From the NCBI RefSeq assembly GCF_027172205.1, contig NC_070607.1, forward strand, positions 67,766,831-67,830,830: 64,000 bases of DNA, given 5' to 3'. Below the pieces are notes generated by a model. That model was not told the DNA's origin, searched no databases, and saw only the letters and a list, made by a program, of their open reading frames with translations. The position numbers were made by a program, and so were the translations under genes. Below, piece by piece: positions 56,548 through 64,000 of the stretch. Each line of letters starts with the position of its first letter. The stretch's first letter is position 1. This stretch comes from Podarcis raffonei (lineage: Eukaryota > Chordata > Lepidosauria > Squamata > Lacertidae).

Positions 56548-58873
56548 ATCTATCTATCTATTTATAATAGCCAGCTATGCATGGCTAAAGTTTACCAATG
56601 TCTGACAAATTTTCTGACTCCAAGTCATTTAAGAATTTCAATACTTGAATAATGGCAAAGTTCTAAAAAGCAAAGTGCAGTCTTATCAGGCTGCCTATAT
56701 GCTATCTCTATGTATTCATTCAGAAACACAGACCTTCACCCCCACCCACTTGCAAATTATCTGCTGAAAATATTTGCTAGTAATCCTTTCTCTTGCTTAC
56801 AGCATGCTGGATCTCTGATTTTTAACACTGCCCAGTGAATTACATAAGGCAGGAGCAGGGAACCTCAGGCTGGCAGGCCAAATGTGGCCCTTGGAGCTCT
56901 CCCTAGGCCACAACACCTCACCGGCCTTGCTTCACACCCCAACAATTTTTGCCGGGCTAGGATGTGGCCATGTATTCTGATAATGCCTCTTGCTTTTCTG
57001 TATGGAGATACAGAGGAAGAAGAAGAAGAGTTTGGATTTGATATCCCGCCTTTCACTCCCTTTAAGGAGTCTCAAAGCGGCTAACATTTTCCTTTCCCTT
57101 CCTCCCCCACAACAAACACTCTGTGAGGTGAGTGGGGCTGAGAGACTTCAGAGAAGTGTGACTAGCCCAAGGTCACCCAGCAGCTGCATGTGGAGGAGCG
57201 GAGACACAAACCCGGTTCCCCAGATTACGAGACTACCACTCTTAACCACTACACCACACTGGGGTGTATGAGTATGTGCAGAAACTAGCCTTTCATTGCT
57301 CAGCCTCTAGTTCAGCCTAACACTAGCAGGTGGTCCTTGAAAGGTTGCCCAAAAGGGGATGCAGCCCCAGAACTGAAAAAAGGTTCCCTGACATCAGGCA
57401 TGACAAGGCCTAGAAATGGATAGCTCAGTTGGTGAGAGCATGGTGCTGATAACACTAAGGTTGCAGGTTCGATTCCTGTATGGGAAAGCTGCATATTCCT
57501 GCATTGCAGGAGGTTGGACTAAATGATCCTCTGGATCCCATTCAACTCTGCAATTCTATGATTCTAAGGTTTATCTACCACCCCAGACATAAGGCATTAC
57601 AAATAATGAAGTAAGGACCTTGAAAACATATGAAAGGAGAGAGTGTTCATATCAGCAATATTATTTTTCTTCATCTGAACACATTAGATTACCTTTTTCT
57701 ATAGTACTAATATTATTTATTTATATTATTTATTCATCTTTATATTTATATGCCCCATTTCCTCCATGGAGCTCATGGTGGAGTGCATGGTGCTCCCACT
57801 TCCTCATTTTATCCTCACAAGCACACTGTGAGGTAGTGGAGGTTGAGAGGCAGTGACTCTGCAACACTTCGCCCCACCACCACCCCACAACAGTTTTCTT
57901 GTAAAAATGTATACTTATCCAATGGCATTTAAAACTATATATTTAATTAAAACAGTAAGAAGCTCTTATGGATGTTTGGTTACAAGCAATATATGCATCA
58001 TAGGAAAGAGATCTAACTGACCTGCTCTAGGACCTGTAGCTGGCATGTTAATGGAGAAAATGGATAACTCGGATGCAGGTTTCTCCCTGCCTCTTGGTTT
58101 CCAGTGATCACAGCAGCTACACCCACATTGCCTGGGAATAGCCAAATAGGAATCTGTATCTTAGTCAAAATGTGTATGCGGTTTATTACAGCTGCAGATT
58201 CTTGCAGTCTCCTATAGTTAAAACATGGCTGCAGGCAAGTTATAACCTATAACCATTTATTGATTTTGCCATACTCCTCTGTAAGGAATTGGGAAGTATA
58301 CAAACTTCACCGTCCAGCAAAGCCGAGGGGAGAGGAACAAGTTTTTCATCATTGTTAGATAGAAATGAAATAACTTTAAATTGGTATGCATATGACTTTT
58401 TAAAAATTAGGAGTTCCACACCCCCCAAAGGGGGAGTGCTTTCCTATGCAGTGATCTTTTGTTATACAGTGGTACCTCTGGTTACAAACTTAATTCATTC
58501 TGGAGGTCTGTTCTTAAGCTGAAACCGTTCTTCTTCTGAAGGGCGCTTTCGCTAATGGGGCCTCCTGCCATGCGCATGCTTCTGGTGCGCGATTTCTGTT
58601 CACATCCTGGGACAAAGTTCACAACCAGGAGCAGCTACTTCCAGGTTAGCGGAGCTTGTAACCTGAAGCGTTTGTAACCAGAAGCGTCCATAACCAGAGG
58701 TACCGCTGTATGTAACAATGCAATAGTAAAAGTCTTACTGACCTGATGTAGGGCACCAAAGGGTCAACATGATGTAAGACGACTGCAGTAATGTATGAGA
58801 ACACAAAGGAAGCAGATGTCCAAATAACGAGGGCAGAAGGCAAGATGCTCAGACCTTGCTGAAACCACCACAT
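48013..58873 (-). CDS. DRAM2: DRAM2 DNA-damage-regulated autophagy modulator 2, 7 coding exons, 265 aa
   Basis: Multi-pass lysosomal membrane protein that promotes autophagy; human loss causes retinal dystrophy (established). Minus-strand exons: 58873-58743, 56190-56123, 55280-55141, 54310-54121, 52714-52647, 50168-50076, 48120-48013; borders are AG/GT, phases agree, total 798 bases, 265 aa against 266 in human. The start [18 protein letters not shown] is nearly the human one. Other landmarks are [54 protein letters not shown] and [15 protein letters not shown]. Hydrophobic stretches fit six membrane helices. The start exon begins at an acceptor (58900), so a 5' untranslated exon lies upstream. 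The last 20 or so residues (ending GMPTTGNI) do not match the human tail (ending RTRLLSRDI), so either the tail diverged or another last exon exists. DRAM1 is less likely given the DRAM2-like start and the LRIF1 neighbour. Confidence 0.93.
48557..48769. mobile_element. hAT-like element carrying a 22-bp minisatellite
   Basis: Starts CAGTGGCGTAGCATGGGT and ends ACACTACGCCACTG (inverted ends), between perfect 8-bp duplications TTGAGTAG at 48549-48556 and 48770-48777: a hAT signature. Inside, CCCCCTAACCCGTGGATTTG plus CA/CG is repeated about five times (48606-48706), then CCCTAACCCTAACCCCC. In DRAM2's last intron. Confidence 0.85.
48885..49020. mobile_element. hAT-like palindromic short element (worn)
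   Basis: AAACCAGGGGTGGGATACCC, GTGGTCCTCCAGATGTTGCT at the left and GTCATCTGGACTTCCTACCT at the right; same family as those near 13.2, 19.3 and 42.3 kb. Confidence 0.5.
50645..51512. mobile_element. 868-bp Tigger-like element of nested hairpins
   Basis: The ends are inverted repeats CAGTGGTGCCTCGCAAGACG and CGTCTTGCGAGGCACCACTG, flanked by TA. Subterminal AAAACTCGCAAGACGAA motifs repeat on both sides. The interior is GC-rich and built of hairpins: GAAGAGGTCC/GGACCTCTTC at about 50794-50820, then about three tandem units of some 105 bases (about 50925-51215), each with CCGGGACAGC..GCTGTCCCGG and CCAGCATTTT..AAAATGCTGG stems, then GCCTTCTGAAGGC-type stems to 51390. Long frames across it are artefacts. 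No transposase. In a DRAM2 intron. Confidence 0.85.
52508..52575. repeat. (TG/CG)n microsatellite
   Basis: TGTGTGCGTG repeats at about 52508-52550, followed by a C run and TATATATATG. Sits about 70 bases beyond the donor of DRAM2 exon 52647-52714. Confidence 0.85.
52715..54120. other. DRAM2 intron 4
   Basis: Contains a CR1-like LINE end at about 53845-53995 (ACTGGACTAGATCTACCTTT, GGTCTGATC, GGGCTCTTCTTATGTTCTTA). No gene seen in the rest. Confidence 0.5.
56505..56563. repeat. (TCTA)n microsatellite
   Basis: About 14 copies of TCTA with one interruption (ATCATC). In DRAM2 intron 1 by coding-exon count. Confidence 0.9.
56997..57266 (-). mobile_element. tRNA-derived SINE of the MIR/CORE type
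   Basis: On the minus strand: GTGTAGTGGTTAAGAGTGGT (A box), GGTTTGTGTCTCCGCTCCTC (B-box region), GCTGGGTGACCTTGGGCTAG (core) and CACAGAGTGTTTGTTGTGGG, ending near GGCGGGATATCAAATCC. MIR-like order of parts; squamate subfamily not known to me. Confidence 0.75.
57416..57567 (+). mobile_element. tRNA-Ile-derived SINE with CR1-type tail
   Basis: The head GGATAGCTCAGTTGGTGAGA, GCATGGTGCTGATAACACTA (anticodon-position GAT) and GGTTGCAGGTTCGATTCC is a recognisable tRNA-Ile body with A and B boxes. The tail GGTTGGACTAAATGATCCTC and CAATTCTATGATTCTA matches CR1 3' ends, so CR1 probably mobilised it. Not a functional tRNA: it lacks a paired acceptor stem. Confidence 0.8.
58467..58709. mobile_element. 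Tigger-like non-autonomous element, GGTTAC subtype
   Basis: Starts CAGTGGTACCTCTGGTTACA and ends AACCAGAGGTACCGCTG between TA dinucleotides. Lies only 33 bases from the donor side of the DRAM2 start-codon exon. Confidence 0.8.
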
Positions 58874-59846
58874 TTCAAAATCATCTTCCAAGTTCAAACA
58901 CTGAAGAATGAAGAGATACCATTAACTATGTTTTCTCTTCCCCTGCCTTGCCATTGAAAGCAAACAATTCTTTTCGTATGCAGTCTTCTTTGTGTTTAGA
59001 AACACACCCAGGCAAACAATTTTACTGACTCAAGACTTTTGTCCCGAGAGATTAGCTTGTTTCACTTTCCGTGCCTGCACTGCAATACCAACACAAACCA
59101 GGAAACAGAAAGTTACTGCAATACAGAAGCTGAATGGAAACTAGAAAGCAGAAATGTATTTTGAATATGTGCAAGACTAATTTTTTTTTTTTTAGAAAAA
59201 GGAGATGGGGGCATGGGAAAGAATCTAATAAACAGGGTCAAATCTTCCTAGTTTTCTTGGCTGTTTTATCTCTTGGCAGAGATATAAAAATGATCACTGT
59301 TTTACCAATTATGTGCAATATCGTAAAAGCATAAAAGAGATGGATGGCATGACAACAAATTCCACATACAGTGAAAAATAATCTTCTAATAAACAATGGG
59401 AACATATGAAAACCTGCATAACTGTTAAGAGGATTTAAAAAAAATCAAGTACCATGACTAAAGACTGGAAATAAACACATTAGAAAAGAGCAATTATTGT
59501 TTCCAAGACAGGAGCAGACTGATACTACTTGGAATAACCTGGGTCAATCTCCACCTAAAGTTGGAGAAAAAATATGGGCATTGTAAAAGTGGGGTCCTTT
59601 TTTATCTAACTGTGAGCATAACTTCATGTTTACACAGTAACAACAGCAATCCCAGCCTTAGATATTGGTTTATCCAGCTAATGCTGCTCAGATTTCTGCT
59701 TAAAAATGGACAACACAGTGTAGGGGAGCATCACTGGGCTTGAAAAGAATGCAGCTCTTCCTTTCTACACTCCATTATTTGGTAATGTGCTGGAACCATC
59801 TAGCTTTACCCTTAATATTCTTCTGAATCTGTTCCAAGCTCTGAAA

Positions 59847-60167
59847 CGGGGGTCAGCAACCTTTTTCAGCTGTGGGCCGGTCCACCGTCCCTCAGACCAT
59901 GTGGTGGGCCGGACTATATTTTGAAAAAAATAATGAACAAATTCCTATGCCCCACAAATAACCCATAGATGCATTTTAAATAAAAGCACACGTTCTACTT
60001 ATGTAAAAACACCAGGCAGGACCCACAAATAATCCAGAGGTGCGTTTTAAATAAAAGGACACATTCTACTCATGTAAAAGCACACTGATTCCCAGGCCAC
60101 CCACAGGCCAGGTTGAGAAGGCGATTGGGCCACATCTGGCCCATGGACCTTAGGTTGCCTACCCCTG
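59847..60167. mobile_element. hAT-like non-autonomous element
   Basis: Starts GGGGTCAGCAACCTTTTTCA and ends TTAGGTTGCCTACCCCTG: inverted ends. Flanked by an imperfect 8-bp duplication CTCTGAAA (59839) / CTCTAAAA (60168). Inside, a unit of about 85 bases around CCCACAAATAA..TTTTAAATAAAAG is present twice. Confidence 0.8.
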
Positions 60168-62594
60168 CTCTAAAAATTTTTGTAAGAATATTAATTTTAA
60201 TATTACCAGCATGCTGTTTTTATTTATCCAAGATAAGAATTTAAACAGGGAATCCAATTCATTCCTGTTTGAAGCCTTTCCACTGCTATGTATTTTTTAG
60301 AGTAAACGATAGTTGAATAGCACTGGACACTGCTAATTGATGGTAGGGACTATTTAACAAATGGGACTATTTAACATTTCTTAAGCATTAACAGTGGGGG
60401 GGCTCTATATGGGCCTCTGACTATTCTCAGATACTGATACTTCTGCACAAAGGCTACGTAATTCCTTTAGATGAGAAAAGCATATATTATTGGATTCCTC
60501 ATATCCCGCAGCAGCAGGTGTCCCACAGAAAAAGAGTTAACACATTCAGCACCAGAGACAGAGAACATTCAGAAGACCTGTAACATGGTTGTGCTTTCCT
60601 GGATTTCAAACCATAGATTGTAGGTAGATGTGTTCAATTTCCAAATTCATACAAGTACATGAAAATGTGGTACATGGCATTGTGGGCAGAATTCAGTTTG
60701 CTGAGAGCCTCACCTTTCATTTTAAAAAGTGTTTCCTTCCCTTGTGGTTGTAAAAATAGGACACAAAGTATGTGAGCAATACATGATGAGTCTCAGGTGG
60801 GAGGAGGAGTATTTCCGGGGGGGGGGGCAGAGTTTTAATGCCTTGCATGGATCTTTACACTTCTCCATAAGAGGTCGAAGCGGACTACATTCTAATCTGA
60901 ATAAATTATATAGATTAAAGAATTAAAGAGTTTAACACAGCCACAGAATTACTCTAATAGTGAACATGGAAATCTTCTCAGCGGCTATTCCAGGAGGTCA
61001 CCAGTTATATAACTTTTAAAAATTAGTACTTTAATTTGTTTTCCCCTTCCCTTTCCACTCCTTTTCCTTTACTATCATGTCTACTGTAAACATTTGGGCA
61101 GTTTTTTAGTAAACGTGCATCACTTTAAAGTGTTAGAAGTTGTATAAATTATAAAGTAGTAACAGAAACAATTAGAACTTGGCTTAGGTCTTATCCTATC
61201 CCCCTATTTGCTTTTCATATCAGCACTCTACTTTGTCAGGGCCACTGACCCCAGGTTACAATGGTGAAACCTGCTCTTTGACTTTGATCTGATGCACCTA
61301 TCTAAGGGCGGGAATATATGTTGCAAACACATAATATCCATAGCAAAACTTGAGAACTGCTTTCCAAAGGGAAAAACTAGATGCAGGAGAAAGATTTGAA
61401 GCAGAGAAATGGTGAGGTAAGGGGAAAGGGGCTGTTAAAACCTCTCTCTACCTACCACTTATCCACTCCACACCAATCACCCTTCATTCAAAGCCACATT
61501 TCCTTCCCCCAGGTTTCCATACACTTGCATGCAAAATGTAGCCAGGTCCTAAATATGGCAGTTTCTCTTTTAACCATCCTGTGAACTCCAACCACATAGC
61601 TTTGGATATTTTGTATTTTGAAAATACTAGGAATCCTGAGAGCTCACTGACAATTGGATCTATTGGGAACAGAACACAAATCCTCACTTTCCCACAATGG
61701 AAAATCCTCACATATCCTTAGGTATGGCATTCTAGTTTGGCAAATAAGCTCCGACCCTTTCTGCTGCCAACACTTGGACTCAAGAGCCTATTAATTCTAT
61801 GAAGAGCAGGATGTCCATTCACAAAAATACTGGTCATACCACCTACCAAAAACACTTATCATCAGCTGGAACTGTCAAATGCAACTACAATTTTTACCAT
61901 TGTGTGGTGAAAGGTTTATTCTAGCTGGAGTACTTGATCATTACACTTGATATGCTGAAGCCACAGGAGTACTGTGCATGCTGTTTTTAGCTCACAAAGT
62001 CTAACTAGAAAGTAATCAGGGACCATAGCACAACTCTTTGGCTGTAGTGGGTACTACTAAACTACTTCCCCATGCATCCCACAGCTTAGCAATACAACTC
62101 ATAAGGAAAACAGTTGTATGTAGGATGTAGCTTAAATCAACTACGGTATGCACAGAGCGCCAACCAGGATCAGATTCTCAGTGTCTATGATAAAACTCCC
62201 AATTCTGTTGGGTAAAGGAAAGTTTAGGGTACAGGAAAGTTTAGTTATTGGGAATAGCGGCAGGATTTTATCATTTTAAACTGTTTATAAAGTTTCTATA
62301 TTGTAAGGCTTCTGGGGCTCCACATTGGGCATAAATCTGATAAAATAAATATTTTATTTTCCCTGAAATAAGTATGACACACACAACATAGAGTGGAGCT
62401 GCAGGTGTTAATGCAGATTTCAAGATACGGGAGATAGATTCTGATGAATGTGGATGTGTCCGACTCTATGAAAAAGGAAAATTAGGAGTTTCTGAAACTA
62501 GTTGCAGATAAAAAATACTGATGAGCTCTGGCAGTAGGTCACATGCCATTCATGAGAAAGGGTTGCAACATTTGGGACATTTTCATTTAGAGAA

Positions 62595-62950
62595 AGGCAA
62601 GTAAGAGGTGCCATGGTGGAGAGAAAAGTTTACTTCCTCTCTCGTAACACTGGAATTTGTGGACATCCAGTGAAGCTGAAAGTTGGAAGATTCAGAGCAA
62701 AAGAAGTACTGTACTTATTCATGTGGCACATAATTAAACTATGGAACTCACTCGCACAAGAGGTAGTGATGGCCGCCAACTTGGATGGCTTTTAAAAAAG
62801 GATTGGACAAATTAATGGGGAATAAAGCTATCAATGACTACCAACCATAATGCCTATGCTCTGCTTCCATGGTCAGAAAAGTATCCTTCTGAGTACCAGT
62901 TGCTGCAAACTACAGGAGGGCAGAGTGCTCTTATGTTCAGGTCTTGCTTT
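62595..62950 (+). mobile_element. CR1-like LINE 3' end
   Basis: Reads KVYFLSRNTG near the start and LWNSLAQEVVMAANLDGF, a common C-terminal block of CR1-like LINEs, followed by GATTGGACAAATTAATGGGG and CTTATGTTCAGG. 5' truncated. Confidence 0.65.
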
Positions 62951-63672
62951 TGGGTTTTCCACAGGTATATAGCTGGCCACTGTGAGAGAAAGTTTCTTTA
63001 GTTACCTCCCATTTTTCTTTCTTGTTGGAATTGTCTGCATTTGCACCTTCAATATTTCACTTTTAAGAAACATCCATCCATTTTTGACTCTCATCTCTTT
63101 GAGTATTTCAGACTATGGGATCTCACCTGCATCTTTAAGTTACAATGGATAAAAATTAAACTCCTTTTCAACATTAAAAGCTGCAGTATTTAAGCTGTAG
63201 ATCTATGGTAGGAAATTTGGTTTCTGAACGTTCCATGGCTCCCAGATTTTAATTTAAACTGATGTTGCTACTATTTTACTCTTCCTCCTCAGCTATTTCA
63301 TTGGTTCAAAACAAGAAAAAATGCTACAAGAAAAAAAAGATTTGTGGCTTTTTAGTCAATAAAGACAGCTTCAAGCTGGACATGACTGCAGAACATAGCA
63401 CAGAGCTAATGCCCTACCCTCTAAGAGTGCAAAGAAGGACTCTTCCCAGCACAGTCATTCGATTACAAAGCAGAGCCCAACTAATTTAGGAGACACAAAA
63501 AAAGCCTTCATTGGGACAAACAAAGGCATAGTCATAATGATAATTTCGTCTTCTCAAATGCAGGAAGTCATACCTCAAATGAGAACGTCTTAACGTTTGC
63601 ATCAAAAAAAGCTACCAGAAAGTTACCATTCTCGGGCAAAAGAAAAAACCCCTGAAAAATAAACACTCTTAC

Positions 63673-64000
63673 CAGCCATCAGCTCTCTTTAGGCTGAGAA
63701 AGGGGACAACAGCAGTTGCTACCTCTCCTTCCACTTTCCCGACTCGTGTGCCTTTAACAGCTACCAGAAGTTCAAACGGGGGGGGGTATTCTGCGTATGG
63801 GGCTGTGTTTAATGGGGAAACTAAATCCGTTGAACGTCTGCCTGTCATACGGCTGTTAAAGCCACAGTCCTTCCCTCCCTCTCTCTCGGGGCGGGGAGAA
63901 GGTGCCCTTGGCACGGAAGAGTCGTTTTCATGCGACCCTCCTGAGGAGGAGGAGGAGGAGGAGGAAGGCGGGAGGCAGGCGCGCTCCCTTTCCCCGCCCG
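63673..64000 (-). promoter_or_regulatory. GC-rich island with probable DRAM2 non-coding first exon and promoter
   Basis: The right edge turns GC-rich, with GGAGGA repeats at about 63941-63965. A strong minus-strand donor (GGCTG then GTAAGAG, at 63673/63672) would end a non-coding DRAM2 exon, which would splice to the acceptor at 58900. In mammals CEPT1 starts divergently next to DRAM2, so this may be a bidirectional promoter; the other gene is outside the window. Inferred. Confidence 0.5.

Larger units (their letters stand above)
58901..63672. other. DRAM2 5' intron
   Basis: About 4.8 kb between the start-codon exon and the probable non-coding first exon. Contains a hAT-like element at 59847-60167 and a CR1-like LINE end at about 62595-62950. 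A G run lies at about 60815-60826. No gene seen. Confidence 0.45.

Noticed and set aside
57416-57487. Possible functional tRNA-Ile gene
   Set aside because: Head of a SINE: lacks a complete acceptor stem and continues into a CR1-type tail.

Overview
The window is vertebrate nuclear DNA, most likely from a lizard or other squamate reptile. It has spliced genes with GT-AG introns, an AT-rich background with a few GC-rich promoter islands, and squamate-type repeats: BovB LINEs, a Sauria SINE, L2/CR1/L1-like LINEs, and many short pogo/Tigger-like and hAT-like elements. No prokaryotic or organellar feature was seen. All gene models were assembled by eye from exon homology to remembered vertebrate proteins plus splice signals; no database search was run.

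Four protein-coding genes are recognised. (1) UBE2T, the Fanconi-anaemia E2 ubiquitin-conjugating enzyme, is on the minus strand at about 1-7364, with its 5' end probably in the GC-rich island near 9.2-9.7 kb and its last exon running off the left edge. (2) CRY4, cryptochrome 4, is on the plus strand with ten coding exons from 16203 to 27535 (533 aa), head to head with UBE2T. (3) LRIF1, a nuclear-receptor-interacting and heterochromatin factor, is on the plus strand with four coding exons from 35521 to 45207 (766 aa). (4) DRAM2, a six-pass lysosomal autophagy modulator, is on the minus strand with seven coding exons from 58873 down to 48013 (265 aa), tail to tail with LRIF1. Its non-coding first exon is probably in the GC-rich right edge, where a divergent promoter may lie (the next gene in mammals is CEPT1). 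The genes share no pathway; the order is a conserved amniote neighbourhood.

The rest is introns and intergenic DNA filled by repeats. 0-9 kb: UBE2T introns with four Tigger-like elements, an L2 piece and a near-perfect 84-bp-arm palindrome with 12-bp flanking direct repeats. 10-16 kb: a 5'-truncated BovB, a Tigger-like element and the CRY4 promoter region. 16-27.5 kb: CRY4 with a large fold-back element in intron 3 and an L2 with a readable reverse-transcriptase domain in intron 7. 27.5-35 kb: intergenic, with BovB copies and an old L1-like element interrupted by a solo LTR, a BovB and a Tigger-like element. 35.6-39.7 kb: LRIF1 intron 1 with a worn L2. 45-48 kb: a Sauria SINE and a CR1 end. 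48-64 kb: DRAM2 introns with a hAT-like element holding a 22-bp minisatellite, an 868-bp Tigger-like element built of nested hairpins, SINEs and hAT-like elements.

Most worth checking: a UBE2T splice donor that lacks GT, exactly at the split Arg60 codon; Arg instead of Lys at the UBE2T position-91 autoubiquitination site; a complete Trp tetrad plus terminal Tyr in CRY4; and the nested-hairpin transposon at 50.6-51.5 kb. No wholly new gene system was found.
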